Shown piece after piece: positions 8,594-17,831 of a stretch of DNA of 34,908 bases. The DNA comes from Hyphomicrobiales bacterium (GTDB lineage: Bacteria; Pseudomonadota; Alphaproteobacteria; Rhizobiales; Rhizobiaceae), in NCBI GenBank assembly GCA_900469445.1, contig UBXM01000049.1, forward strand, positions 1 through 34,908, in the 5' to 3' direction. Each line of letters begins with the position of its first letter. The first letter of the stretch is position 1. The translations under genes and the position numbers were made by a program. A model generated the notes under the pieces. It was given only the letters and a program-made list of their open reading frames with translations, searched no databases and was not told where the DNA came from.

Positions 8594-8854
8594 ATCTGAG
8601 CTACCGTTCAGCTTTCTATCGGCGCGAAAAGCACCATCGCACGCCAACAGGCCTTTTGCACGACGTTAACATCAGCGCAAGGGAGGCCGGATCAACTCCG
8701 CGAAACCGGAGACCGCGCGAAATACATTCCCGCGACCTGCTCTTCGAATGTGAGGAAAGTAGGGCTTTTCACAAGTATTTCCGTATCTTCGGCTTCGGGA
8801 CAGACGATCCTTGCAGGGCTGTGACATTGAGGTCACGCTTATCGCGGCGAACGC

Positions 8855-10090
8855 TTATCCGCCATTGGCGACTGAACGCAGACGATAACGATCCACCGCA
8901 TTGGCGATAAGAGATGCAACCTTGTTTCGCCACCCTTCGTCGAGCAGAAGTTTCTCGTCTTCCGCGTTCGAAAGAAAGCCCATTTCCAGGAGAACCGAAG
9001 GAATATCAGGCGCGCGCAAAACCTGGAAATTGGCCTGTCGGTGCGGATTGTTGATCAAACCCACCTGCCCCTCGAAGGATTTCACCACGTGGTCGGCAAG
9101 CGCGACGGAAAAGGCCTGGGTCTCGCGACGGGTCAGGTCGAGCAGGATGTCGGCCACTTCCGGAGGACCGCTCTCGATACTGAAACCGGCCAGCTGATCC
9201 GACAGGTTCTCGCGAACGGCGAGATTTTCTGCCATGCGGTCGGACGCCTTGTCGGACAGCGTGTAGACGGTTGCACCGCGAATGTCCTTCTGCGCCAGGG
9301 TGTCGGCATGCAGGGAGATGAAGAGATCCGCATGTTTTTGTCTGGCGAGCGTTACGCGCTGCGACAGAGACAGGAACGTGTCGTCCTCGCGGGTCAGGAA
9401 GGCCTTCACGCCGTCGATCTTGTTCAACCGCGCAGCAAGCAGACGGGCAAACTCCAGAGTAACCGTCTTTTCCGGCGTCTTGGTCGTCGCGCCACTTGCC
9501 CCGGCATCGATGCCGCCATGGCCCGCATCGACGGCAACGGTGAAGACACCGTCTTCGACCACCGGCGCGACGTCCTGCGGCACGGCGGCAGCCGAGGTAT
9601 TCCAATCCTGCGACTTTAAAATTTCGGCGAATTGTTCCTTCGTGGTCATTTCGGCATCCAGCACCAGCCGAAAGCCCCTATCCTCATTCTTCTGCACCTC
9701 GGCCATAACCAGCTTCACTGGCCGGTTGACCGTAAAGACCATGCGGGCGCTGTCACTGCCCATCGTGCCGTAGCGAATATCCTTGAACAGACCGCGCGGC
9801 GCCAGATCTCCAGCAGGAAAACCGAAGGCGGAGGCAGAGAGATCGACAATGATCCGCTCGGGGCCATCGACATAGTGAATGACGAATTCGGGTTTCTGCT
9901 CGAAATCGATCACGACCCTTGTGCGGGCATCATCGCCGGCGACCCTTGCCGCGAATGCAAGTATGGGCTGCTGAGAGGCGGCGGAAGCGGTCGATATCGT
10001 GGCAACGACCAGAGCCGCCAACAGACCGATTCGCCGAACGATTCGCAGACTTTTCGCCATTGCCGGCATCCGAATCGTCCTGCCGATCAT
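8855..10090 (-). CDS. amiC: N-acetylmuramoyl-L-alanine amidase, AMIN plus Amidase_3 domains
   Basis: This periplasmic zinc amidase (411 residues) cleaves the bond between MurNAc and the stem peptide and is used for daughter-cell separation. A signal peptide ends near residues 36-39 (hydrophobic LLAALVVATI then STASAAS). An AMIN domain (about 45-145) should direct it to the septum or Tol-Pal zone. The catalytic domain (about 183-405) shows the zinc ligands His191 (DAGHGG), Glu207 and His261 (SLHAD), and Glu369 (LLEMGF). The long insert between the last two motifs resembles the regulatory segment of AmiB/AmiC, implying activation by an EnvC/NlpD-type partner. The start at 10090 is chosen because GGAG lies 5 bases before it; a TTG at 10111 is possible. 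Confidence 0.92.
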   Translation of the reverse strand: MIGRTIRMPAMAKSLRIVRRIGLLAALVVATISTASAASQQPILAFAARVAGDDARTRVVIDFEQKPEFVIHYVDGPERIIVDLSASAFGFPAGDLAPRGLFKDIRYGTMGSDSARMVFTVNRPVKLVMAEVQKNEDRGFRLVLDAEMTTKEQFAEILKSQDWNTSAAAVPQDVAPVVEDGVFTVAVDAGHGGIDAGASGATTKTPEKTVTLEFARLLAARLNKIDGVKAFLTREDDTFLSLSQRVTLARQKHADLFISLHADTLAQKDIRGATVYTLSDKASDRMAENLAVRENLSDQLAGFSIESGPPEVADILLDLTRRETQAFSVALADHVVKSFEGQVGLINNPHRQANFQVLRAPDIPSVLLEMGFLSNAEDEKLLLDEGWRNKVASLIANAVDRYRLRSVANGG

Positions 10091-10720
10091 CACCACTCCA
10101 TCCAAATTCAAGCCGTGCCCCGCCTCTTGATCTTTGATGCACAGCCTGCCCGCGCATGAAAGGCCCGCATTTCAGGCATTTCTTTTACAACGCCCGCGAA
10201 TCGCCGTTGCGACCCCACTTTCGATAAGGCCGCTAAATCCATCCACAATATGACGGATACGGCTTTTCCCTTGCTATTGTGACAGATAAACCATACAACG
10301 CCAGTGAGGTTAGAGGGTTGACGGGATAGGTCTGCCGATGGGCTTGCCAGCCTCAAGGGACTGGCGCCAAGTACCGGCAAACATCCGCCGTCGCAACTCT
10401 TTGCCTTGCGTAACCGATCACTCCGGCCACGGCCGGAAAAATGCCGGGTGGCACGCCACCCACCGCTCGCATGGAGCACCCCATCGGACCCGTCAGGGTT
10501 CAGTTATCGTCATTCTCGCTTGGTCCTTAATGTTGCGGCAAATTTTTCAAGTCACGGAAAGAAGGAAGAAGCCCAAGGCTTCGCTGCCTCTCCGCTTGCC
10601 GTCTCGCATCGACCCCGCGGGATCCCCCTTATCCGGCGTCATGACCGTTTTGCATAACGAGCCTGTCCTCGCGGCAGGCTTTCGTGCATTTGTACGGCGG
10701 CGCCGAGGAGCAGAACTTCA
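10091..10720 (+). promoter_or_regulatory. 630-base divergent region: amiC upstream and structured rne leader
   Basis: No convincing gene is present. On the rne strand there are at least four hairpins: GCCAG/CTGGC (10346-10365) nested inside TTGCC/GGCAA (10344-10380), TCCGGC/GCCGGA (10422-10437), GGGTGG/CCACCC (10446-10461), and AGCCTG/CAGGCT (10660-10680). The last ends 40 bases before the rne ATG. RNase E genes of other bacteria are autoregulated through long structured 5'UTRs, so such a role is inferred here. On the minus strand the hairpin at 10446-10461 is followed by GGCATTTTT, so a separate small RNA or a terminator in that direction is also possible. The rne Shine-Dalgarno sequence is GAGGAG near 10706. 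Confidence 0.45.
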
Positions 10721-13666
10721 ATGGCAGACAAAATGCTTATCGACGCGTCTCACGAAGAGGAGACGCGCGTAGTCGTTGTACGCGGCAACCGCATCGAAGA
10801 GTTCGATTTCGAATCGCAACACAAGAAGCAGATCCGAGGCAACATCTACCTCGCCAAGGTGACGCGCGTCGAACCTTCGCTTCAGGCGGCGTTCGTCGAT
10901 TACGGCGGCAACCGTCACGGCTTTCTGGCCTTTGCGGAAATCCACCCGGATTATTACCAGATCCCGCTTGCGGACCGTCAGGCCCTGATGCAGCAGGAAG
11001 CTGAAGACCAGCGCAAGATCGCCGAGGCAGACGCCGCCGATCCGGTGGTGGATCTCGCCAATGAGGAACAGCCCGACGTCGGCATCGCCGCCGCCGAAGC
11101 GCCTGCAGTCGCGGCCGTGGAAACAGCTGAAACGACCGAGGCTCCGGCCGCGGCAGTCGAAGCCGCCCCGGAAGCAGCCGCCGCAGAACCGGAAAAGAAG
11201 GCCAAGCCGAAGCGCACCCGCTCGCGCAAGAAGGTCGTGGAAGCCGCTCCCGAAGAGGCCGCCGCCGAAGCTCAGGACGGCGAAACCTCCAGCGAAGCCG
11301 ACGATTCGACGCCGGAAAGCATGGCTGCGATGGTCGAGACCGATTCGATTTCCGAGGATGTCGATGCTCGCCGCGGTCGTGACAGCGATGACGACGACGA
11401 CGATGACGATCATCACGAGAAGGAAGAGATCGAATCCGTCGGCGCCGAAGACGCCATGGAAGAGGTTCCAGATCGCGTTGTGCGCAAGCCGCGCAAGCAG
11501 TACCGCATCCAGGAAGTCATCAAGCGCCGCCAGATCCTGCTTGTTCAGGTCGCCAAGGAAGAGCGCGGCAACAAGGGCGCGGCACTGACCACCTATCTGT
11601 CGCTGGCCGGCCGTTACTCGGTCCTGATGCCGAACACCGCGCGTGGCGGCGGCATTTCCCGCAAGATCACCCAGCCGCAGGACCGCAAGCGCCTGAAGGA
11701 AATCGCCAAGGAGCTCGACGTGCCGCAGGGCATGGGCGTGATCCTGCGCACCGCCGGCGCCAACCGCACCCGCGTCGAAGTCAAGCGCGACTTCGAATAC
11801 CTGATGCGCCTGTGGGAAAACGTCCGCACGCTGACGCTGCAGTCCACCGCTCCCTGCCTCGTTTATGAAGAAGGCTCGCTGATCAAGCGTTCGATCCGCG
11901 ACCTCTACAACAAGGATATCGGCGAGATCATCGTGTCCGGTGAAGAAGGCTATCGTGAAGCGAAAGACTTCATGAAGATGCTGATGCCGAGCCATGCCAA
12001 GGTGGTTCAGCCCTACCGTGACCTGCATCCGATCTTCTCGCGCTCCGGCATCGAGGCGCAGCTCGACCGCATGCTGCAGCCGCAGGTGACGTTGAAGTCC
12101 GGCGGTTACCTGATCATCAACCAGACGGAAGCGCTGGTTGCCGTCGACGTCAACTCCGGCCGTTCGACCCGCGAACATTCTATCGAAGACACCGCGCTTC
12201 AGACGAACCTCGAGGCCGCCGAAGAAGTTGCACGCCAGCTTCGCCTGCGTGACCTTGCCGGCCTGATCGTCATCGACTTCATCGACATGGAAGAAAAGCG
12301 CAACAACCGCGCCGTCGAGAAGAAGCTGAAGGATTGCCTGAAGAACGACCGCGCCCGCATTCAGGTCGGCCGCATCTCGCATTTCGGCCTGCTGGAAATG
12401 TCGCGACAGCGTATCCGCGCTTCGGTTCTCGAATCGACGACGCAGATCTGCTCGCATTGCGGCGGCACTGGCCACGTCCGTTCGCAGTCTTCCATCGCCC
12501 TGCACGTCCTGCGTGGCATCGAGGAATATCTGCTGAAGAATACGACGCATGACATTACCGTGCGTACCACGCCGGACATCGCGCTCTTCCTGCTCAACCA
12601 CAAGCGCGGCTCCGTGGTGGACTACGAGAACCGCTTCGGCGTCTCGATCTTCATCGAATCCGATGTCAGCATCGGCTCCAGCCATTTTGCGGTTGATCGC
12701 GGCGAAGCCGTCGAGAACCCGGTCAAGATCGAAAGCCTGATGCAGTTCGCCGCCATCCCGGTCGAAGAAGACGACGATGTCGTCATCGAGATGGATGAGG
12801 ACGAAGAGGAAGAAGAACTCGCAGTCAAGGCTGTCAGCAAGCCGGAGCGCGCCGAGGGCGACGATCAGAACGGCCGCAAGCGCAAGCGTCGCCGCCGTCG
12901 TCGCAACCGGAACGGCGAACGCAATGACGATGCCCAGGCGCAGGGCAGCAATGTCGATTCCATTTCGGAAGACGGCGAAGAAGGCGACGACGAGGCCGAG
13001 GACGATGCAGCAGACGCATCGACCAATGCCGAAGCCACCGCAGAATCCGACACCGATGAACACGGCCGCCGCAAGCGCCGCCGCCGCGGCAAGCGCGGTG
13101 GACGTCGCAACCGCAATGGCGAAGAAGGTGCAGAAGACGCAAGCGCCGAAGGTGACGAAGAGGCCAACGGCGAAGAGGCCGAGGGCGAAGCTCCGGTCGC
13201 CGCTGTCGAAGCTGTCGAAGCCGTCGAACCTGTCGCAGAGGCTCCGGTAGAAGCGCCTGTAGAGGTTGCGCCGGTAGCGGAAGTGGCTGCCGAGGCAGAA
13301 CCCGCACCGAAGCCGAAGCGGGCACGTCGCAGCAAGAAGGCCATCGAGGCGGAAGCTGCTGCCGCAGCGGCTGCAGAAGCCGAAGTTGTTGCCGCAGAGA
13401 CCGTCGTGACGGAACAGGTTGAAGCTACTCCTGCCCCGGCCGTAGAAGCCAAGCCGGAAGAAGCTGCTGCCGAAACCGCTGCTGTCGAAGCCGCACCGGT
13501 CGAGGAAAAAGAGGCCAAGCCGGCTCGCGCCAACCGCGCCTCCAATATTTCGTCCTCGAGCGAAGCGGTGGTGAAGAGTTCAGACGTCGCTCCGGCGCCT
13601 GAAGGCGAAGAGGATCCGGCCAAGCCGAAGAAGGCCGGCTGGTGGCAGCGCCGCGGGTTCTTTTGA
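10721..13666 (+). CDS. rne: Ribonuclease E
   Basis: This 981-residue endonuclease is the core of the RNA degradosome and also processes rRNA and tRNA. The S1 RNA-binding domain starts at about 36 (GNIYLAKVTRVEPSLQAAFV) but is split by an acidic, Ala/Pro/Glu-rich insert (about 95-255, including a run of Asp) before resuming at YRIQEVIKRRQILLVQV. The 5'-sensor and DNase I-like regions follow, with catalytic Asp476 (VDVNSG) and Asp519 (IDFIDM). The zinc-link is Cys577/Cys580 (CSHC). From about 690 the C-terminal half is disordered, with alternating acidic and Arg-rich blocks (KRKRRRRRR, RRKRRRRGKRGGRR) likely to bind RNA and partners. It ends in GWWQRRGFF, a conserved alphaproteobacterial tail. 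Convergent overlap frames on the other strand are composition artefacts. Confidence 0.96.
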   Translation: MADKMLIDASHEEETRVVVVRGNRIEEFDFESQHKKQIRGNIYLAKVTRVEPSLQAAFVDYGGNRHGFLAFAEIHPDYYQIPLADRQALMQQEAEDQRKIAEADAADPVVDLANEEQPDVGIAAAEAPAVAAVETAETTEAPAAAVEAAPEAAAAEPEKKAKPKRTRSRKKVVEAAPEEAAAEAQDGETSSEADDSTPESMAAMVETDSISEDVDARRGRDSDDDDDDDDHHEKEEIESVGAEDAMEEVPDRVVRKPRKQYRIQEVIKRRQILLVQVAKEERGNKGAALTTYLSLAGRYSVLMPNTARGGGISRKITQPQDRKRLKEIAKELDVPQGMGVILRTAGANRTRVEVKRDFEYLMRLWENVRTLTLQSTAPCLVYEEGSLIKRSIRDLYNKDIGEIIVSGEEGYREAKDFMKMLMPSHAKVVQPYRDLHPIFSRSGIEAQLDRMLQPQVTLKSGGYLIINQTEALVAVDVNSGRSTREHSIEDTALQTNLEAAEEVARQLRLRDLAGLIVIDFIDMEEKRNNRAVEKKLKDCLKNDRARIQVGRISHFGLLEMSRQRIRASVLESTTQICSHCGGTGHVRSQSSIALHVLRGIEEYLLKNTTHDITVRTTPDIALFLLNHKRGSVVDYENRFGVSIFIESDVSIGSSHFAVDRGEAVENPVKIESLMQFAAIPVEEDDDVVIEMDEDEEEEELAVKAVSKPERAEGDDQNGRKRKRRRRRRNRNGERNDDAQAQGSNVDSISEDGEEGDDEAEDDAADASTNAEATAESDTDEHGRRKRRRRGKRGGRRNRNGEEGAEDASAEGDEEANGEEAEGEAPVAAVEAVEAVEPVAEAPVEAPVEVAPVAEVAAEAEPAPKPKRARRSKKAIEAEAAAAAAAEAEVVAAETVVTEQVEATPAPAVEAKPEEAAAETAAVEAAPVEEKEAKPARANRASNISSSSEAVVKSSDVAPAPEGEEDPAKPKKAGWWQRRGFF

Positions 13667-13686
13667 TCCCTGACGATTTGGATTTG

Positions 13687-13717
13687 AAAAATGGCCGCTC
13701 ATGCGGCCATTTTTTTA
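13687..13717 (+). terminator. Rho-independent terminator of rne
   Basis: AAAAATGGCCGC, loop TCAT, GCGGCCATTTTTTT (13687-13717), starting 20 bases after the rne stop. Confidence 0.93.
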
Positions 13718-13949
13718 TCCTGTCCACACCGGTAGGCCGCTTGCAAAAGTGATTCAGGAAAAGCCTGTAAGTCACTGATCGAACGAGAACTATGGCGCCC
13801 CAAAGACCAGTCGCTTTACACAGATGTGAAGCCTTGCTCAGGCCGTAATCCACATTTCTTGTTTCCCCTATCCGCCGAGTGCCTTAGCCTTGCATCAAGA
13901 TGAGAGACCGGTGGCCGGATTCGCGCCGCCAAGCTTTTAGAGGAATTCC

Positions 13950-14708
13950 ATGACCCGCCTGTTGAAAACGCTTGCCGCCGGCACGATGCTCGCCGCCTCG
14001 CTTGCCGCCGTTCCTGCCCTGGCGCTCGATGACGCCCAGAAGAAGGAAATGGGCGAGTTCATCCGCGAGTATCTGATCCAGAACCCGGAAGTGATGATCG
14101 AGGTGCAGACAGCGCTCGAAGCCAAGCAGCAGGCAGAGCGCGCCAATCAGTCGACCAAGGCGGTTGCCGCCTACAAGGACGATATTTTCTCGTCTCCGAA
14201 CGATATCGTGCTCGGCAATCCCAAGGGCGACGTCACCGTGGTCGAGTTCTTCGATTACAATTGCGGTTACTGCAAGCGCGCCATGGGCGACATGGACGAC
14301 ATCCTCGCCAAGGACAAGAACATCCGGTTCGTGCTGAAGGAATTCCCGATCCTCGGCCCCGATTCCATGGCGGCCCACAAGGTGGCGGACGCGGTGCGTA
14401 TCATCGCACCTGAAAAATACCCGGAATTCCACCGCCAGCTCCTCGTCGGCCAGGAGCGCGCCACGGAAGCGACGGCGATCTCCGTTGCGGCCGAACTCGG
14501 TCTCGACGAGGCCCAGATCCGCAAGACGATGACCGAAAAGCCGAACGATGACATCGTCCGTCAGGCCTATCAGTTGGCCAATGCGATCGGCATTACCGGC
14601 ACGCCGACCTATGTCGTCGGCGACGAAGCCGTGTTCGGGGCCGTCGGCCTCGATCAGATCGAGGACAAGGTCAAGAATGTCCGCTCCTGCGGCAAGGCCA
14701 GCTGCTAG
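13950..14708 (+). CDS. Periplasmic DsbA-family thiol oxidoreductase (ScsC/Com1-like)
   Basis: This 252-residue exported thioredoxin-fold protein has a signal peptide (1-25, cleavage after ALA). A helical N-terminal region (about 27-75, LDDAQKKEMGEFIREYLIQNPEVMIEV) resembles the multimerisation/ScsC-type N-domain. The DsbA-like domain carries the redox motif CGYC (Cys105, Cys108) and the cis-proline loop GTPTYV (Pro219). It probably makes or shuffles disulfides in envelope proteins. Unusually, the protein ends with CGKASC (Cys247, Cys252), an extra cysteine pair at the extreme C-terminus. AGAGG lies about 8 bases ahead of the ATG. It stands alone between the rne terminator and aroQ, with no DsbB- or DsbD-like gene beside it, so oxidase versus isomerase remains open. 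Confidence 0.85.
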   Translation: MTRLLKTLAAGTMLAASLAAVPALALDDAQKKEMGEFIREYLIQNPEVMIEVQTALEAKQQAERANQSTKAVAAYKDDIFSSPNDIVLGNPKGDVTVVEFFDYNCGYCKRAMGDMDDILAKDKNIRFVLKEFPILGPDSMAAHKVADAVRIIAPEKYPEFHRQLLVGQERATEATAISVAAELGLDEAQIRKTMTEKPNDDIVRQAYQLANAIGITGTPTYVVGDEAVFGAVGLDQIEDKVKNVRSCGKASC

Positions 14709-14848
14709 ACCGCGCCTGTTTGCCCCCTGCCCTTGACCGATTTCGAATCGATTAGTGGACCGGCGGCGTTTCGGCGCAGCGGGGGCTTTCCCTTGCCCGC
14801 CTACCGGTCTATAGGTGGCCGCTGAATTCGGATGGAACATAAATCGGT

Positions 14849-15286
14849 ATGAGCAAGACGGTTTTCGTCCTCAATGGCCCCAACCTCAACATGCTGGGGA
14901 AAAGAGAGCCCGGCATCTATGGCGGGCAGACTCTCGATGACGTTAAGCAGCAATGCATTGCGGCGGGCAAAGAGCTTGGTTTCGATGTCGATTTTCGACA
15001 GAGTAATCACGAAGGCACGCTGATCGACTGGATTCACGAAGCCGGCGACAAGGCCGTCGGCGTCGCTATCAATGCCGGTGCCTATACGCATACGTCGATC
15101 GCGCTTCACGATGCGATCAAGGCGGTTTCGGTGCCGGTTATCGAATTGCACATCTCGAATGTTCATGCGCGGGAAGAGTTTCGCCACCATTCGGCGATTG
15201 CGCCGGCAGCCAAGGGCGTCATCTGCGGCTTCGGCACGGCGGGCTACATTCTCGCGCTCCATGCCTTGAAATACACAATCGACTGA
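14849..15286 (+). CDS. aroQ: Type II 3-dehydroquinate dehydratase
   Basis: This 145-residue dodecameric-type enzyme converts 3-dehydroquinate to 3-dehydroshikimate in the shikimate pathway. It shows the family residues Asn12 (LNGPNLNMLG), Arg19 and Tyr24 (KREPGIYG), the substrate-binding stretch INAGAYTHTS (74-83), and the catalytic ELHISNVHARE (99-109, His101). It lies 29 bases before accB, so aroQ-accB-accC form one operon, an order common in rhizobia. Confidence 0.95.
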   Translation: MSKTVFVLNGPNLNMLGKREPGIYGGQTLDDVKQQCIAAGKELGFDVDFRQSNHEGTLIDWIHEAGDKAVGVAINAGAYTHTSIALHDAIKAVSVPVIELHISNVHAREEFRHHSAIAPAAKGVICGFGTAGYILALHALKYTID

Positions 15287-15315
15287 CAAGATAGAACAGA
15301 ACAATAGGGTTTGCC

Positions 15316-15783
15316 ATGTCTGAGAAGAAGAACGGGATCGACAAGGGACTGATCCGCGACCTCGCTGACATCCTCAACGATACCGATCTCACCGAGATCG
15401 AGGTCGAGCAGGACGATCTGCGCATCCGCGTTTCGCGCGCTTCGGCCACGCAATATGTCCAGGCACCGATCGCAGCCGCCCCCGTAGCCGCCGCCGCACC
15501 GGTTGCCGCCGCTCCTGCAGCAGCAGCGCCTGCCGCAGCCGCTGACAACAAGAATGCGGTTACCGCACCAATGGTCGGCACGGCATACCTGTCGCCAGCC
15601 CCGGGTGCCCGGGCCTTCATCGAAGTCGGCGCGACCGTCAAGGAAGGCCAGACACTGCTCATCATCGAAGCGATGAAGACCATGAACCAGATCCCTGCGC
15701 CGCGTTCCGGCAAGGTCACTGAAATCCTGGTCAACGACGCGCAGCCCGTGGAATACGGTCAGCCGCTCGTCATCGTCGAGTAA
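15316..15783 (+). CDS. accB: Biotin carboxyl carrier protein of acetyl-CoA carboxylase
   Basis: This 155-residue protein carries biotin between the biotin carboxylase and carboxyltransferase parts of acetyl-CoA carboxylase, the first step of fatty acid synthesis. The N-terminal part (1-45) is a dimerisation region, followed by a flexible Ala/Pro-rich linker (about 50-77). The biotinyl domain has EAMKTMNQI, with the biotinylated Lys121. An AGGG element lies about 10 bases before the start. accC starts 10 bases after its stop. Confidence 0.96.
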   Translation: MSEKKNGIDKGLIRDLADILNDTDLTEIEVEQDDLRIRVSRASATQYVQAPIAAAPVAAAAPVAAAPAAAAPAAAADNKNAVTAPMVGTAYLSPAPGARAFIEVGATVKEGQTLLIIEAMKTMNQIPAPRSGKVTEILVNDAQPVEYGQPLVIVE

Positions 15784-15793
15784 GGCGCTTTTC

Positions 15794-17140
15794 ATGATTT
15801 CCAAGATCCTCATAGCCAATCGCGGTGAGATCGCGCTGCGTGTACTGAGAGCCGCCAAGGAACTCGGTATCGCAACCGTCGCCGTGCATTCCACGGCCGA
15901 TGCGGACGCCATGCATGTCCGCCTCGCCGACGAGAGCGTGTGCATCGGCCCGCCGCCGTCGCGCGAAAGCTATCTCAACATCCACCAGATCGTTGCAGCC
16001 TGCGAGATCACCGGCGCTGACGCCGTACATCCGGGTTACGGCTTCCTGTCGGAGAATGCCAAGTTCGCGGAAATCCTCGAAGCGCATGGCATTACCTTCA
16101 TCGGCCCGACCGCCGAGCACATCCGCCTGATGGGTGACAAGATCACCGCCAAGCAGACGGCTGTCGAACTCGGCATCCCCGTCGTTCCGGGCTCGGAAGG
16201 CGAAGTGACGGCTGAAAACGCCATGGAGATCGCCAAGGGCATCGGCTTTCCGGTCCTGATCAAGGCGACGGCCGGTGGCGGCGGACGCGGCATGAAGGTC
16301 GCCAAGACCGAAGCCGATCTGCAGGAAGCGTTCGACACCGCCCGCACCGAAGCGCTCAATGCTTTCGGTAATGGCGCCGTCTACATGGAAAAGTACCTCG
16401 GCAAGCCGCGGCACATCGAAATCCAGGTTGTCGGTGACGGCGAAGGCAATGCCATCCATCTCGGCGAACGCGATTGCTCGCTGCAGCGTCGTCACCAGAA
16501 GGTCTGGGAAGAAGCAAACTCCCCTGCCCTGACCGTCGAGCAGCGGATGAATATCGGCCAGATCTGCGCCGACGCGATGAAGAAGATGAAGTATCGCGGC
16601 GCCGGTACGATCGAATTCCTCTACGAAAACGGCGAGTTCTATTTCATCGAAATGAACACCCGTCTTCAGGTGGAACATCCGATCACCGAAGCGATCACCA
16701 ATATCGACCTCGTGCACGAACAGATCCGGGTTGCGTCCGGCGACGGGCTTTCCGTTTCCCAGGACGAGATCCAGTTCCAGGGTCATGCGATCGAATGCCG
16801 TATCAACGCGGAGGATGCGCGTACCTTCGTTCCCTCGCCGGGCACGATCACGCATTTCCACGCTCCGGGCGGTCTCGGCGTTCGCGTCGATTCGGGCGCC
16901 TATGCCGGCTACAAGATCCCGCCTTATTACGACAGCCTGATCGGCAAGCTGATCGTGCATGGTCGCACGCGCGAGGAATGCATGAGGCGTCTTCGCCGCG
17001 TGCTCGACGAGTTCGTCGTCGACGGCATCAAGACGACGCTGCCGCTCTTCCAGGATCTGGTCGACAACCCCGACATCCAGAAGGGCGACTACGACATTCA
17101 CTGGCTGGAAAACTATCTGGCCAGCGGCAAGGAACACTGA
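15794..17140 (+). CDS. accC: Biotin carboxylase subunit of acetyl-CoA carboxylase
   Basis: This 448-residue ATP-grasp enzyme carboxylates the biotin on AccB using ATP and bicarbonate. The N-terminal domain begins ISKILIANRGEIA. The ATP-grasp lid has GGGGRGMK (161-168), and the active-site stretch EMNTRLQVEHP begins at Glu286 and includes the catalytic Arg290. The C-terminal domain carries the usual ECMRRLRRVLDEFVVDGIKT. Its length is exactly that of the family. AAGG lies about 8 bases before the ATG. It is co-transcribed with accB. Confidence 0.97.
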   Translation: MISKILIANRGEIALRVLRAAKELGIATVAVHSTADADAMHVRLADESVCIGPPPSRESYLNIHQIVAACEITGADAVHPGYGFLSENAKFAEILEAHGITFIGPTAEHIRLMGDKITAKQTAVELGIPVVPGSEGEVTAENAMEIAKGIGFPVLIKATAGGGGRGMKVAKTEADLQEAFDTARTEALNAFGNGAVYMEKYLGKPRHIEIQVVGDGEGNAIHLGERDCSLQRRHQKVWEEANSPALTVEQRMNIGQICADAMKKMKYRGAGTIEFLYENGEFYFIEMNTRLQVEHPITEAITNIDLVHEQIRVASGDGLSVSQDEIQFQGHAIECRINAEDARTFVPSPGTITHFHAPGGLGVRVDSGAYAGYKIPPYYDSLIGKLIVHGRTREECMRRLRRVLDEFVVDGIKTTLPLFQDLVDNPDIQKGDYDIHWLENYLASGKEH

Positions 17141-17143
17141 CTT

Positions 17144-17178
17144 AATACGCGCCCGGAGCATATCGTTCCGGGCGTATT
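17144..17178 (+). terminator. Hairpin between accC and aat
   Basis: AATACG plus CCCGGA (17144-17157, with a 2-base bulge) pair with TCCGGG plus CGTATT (17167-17178) around a 9-base loop, then TTCC. It can act as a terminator or attenuator for the acc operon; the T-tract is short, so read-through into aat is likely. Confidence 0.55.
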
Positions 17179-17194
17179 TCCTTCAGGGAGCGAA

Positions 17195-17812
17195 ATGGCA
17201 GGACGGCGCGGCAGATATTACCCGGCGATTACTCCGGACGTTCTGTTGCGGGCCTATTCCATAGGCCTTTTTCCGATGGCCGAATCGGCAGACGATCCGG
17301 AAATATTCTGGGTCGAGCCGGAAATGCGCGGCATCATCCCGCTCGACGATTTCCACATCTCCAAAAGCCTCGCAAAAACGGTCCGCAAGGCTCCGTTCGA
17401 GATCCTTTTCGATAGCGCATTCGATGAGGTGGTCGGCATGTGCGCACAATCCGCGCCAGACCGGCCGAGCACATGGATCAACAGAACCATCCGCCAGCTC
17501 TATGGCGAACTTCATCGCATGGGACATGCCCATAGCGTCGAGGCTTGGGAGGACGGCGTTCTGGTTGGCGGGCTCTACGGCGTCTCGCTGGGTGCGGCGT
17601 TTTTCGGCGAAAGCATGTTTTCAAGGCGGACCGATGCGTCGAAGATCTGCCTCGTGCATCTGGTCGAGCGTCTGAACCGCAGCGGTTTCAAACTGCTCGA
17701 CACGCAGTTCACCACCGACCACCTGAAGACATTCGGGGCAATCGACATCCCCAAGGACGAATACCTCGTCCTTTTGCGTCAGGCGGTCGACCGCCCGCAC
17801 CTGCCCTTCTGA
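17195..17812 (+). CDS. aat: Leucyl/phenylalanyl-tRNA--protein transferase
   Basis: This 205-residue GNAT-fold enzyme adds Leu or Phe from tRNA to N-terminal Lys or Arg of proteins, marking them for ClpS-ClpAP degradation (N-degron pathway). Recognisable segments are YSIGLFPMAES, FWVEPEMRGIIPL, GGLYGVSLGAAFFGESMFSRRTDASK and LLDTQFTTDHLKTFGA. GGGAG lies 4 bases before the ATG. The family usually has 200-235 residues, so it is complete. It follows accC by 54 bases and converges on the DUF2155 gene. Confidence 0.95.
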   Translation: MAGRRGRYYPAITPDVLLRAYSIGLFPMAESADDPEIFWVEPEMRGIIPLDDFHISKSLAKTVRKAPFEILFDSAFDEVVGMCAQSAPDRPSTWINRTIRQLYGELHRMGHAHSVEAWEDGVLVGGLYGVSLGAAFFGESMFSRRTDASKICLVHLVERLNRSGFKLLDTQFTTDHLKTFGAIDIPKDEYLVLLRQAVDRPHLPF

Positions 17813-17831
17813 AAAGGCAAATTCAAACCGA

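Noticed and set aside
6050..8599. An 849-codon open frame on the plus strand opposite mrcA
   Set aside because: It is the antisense shadow of mrcA, produced by high-GC codon bias. It has no recognisable domains and low-information composition.
10718..13063. A long minus-strand frame opposite rne
   Set aside because: rne has all family motifs on the plus strand; the opposite frame is a GC-bias artefact rich in Asp, Val and Phe repeats.
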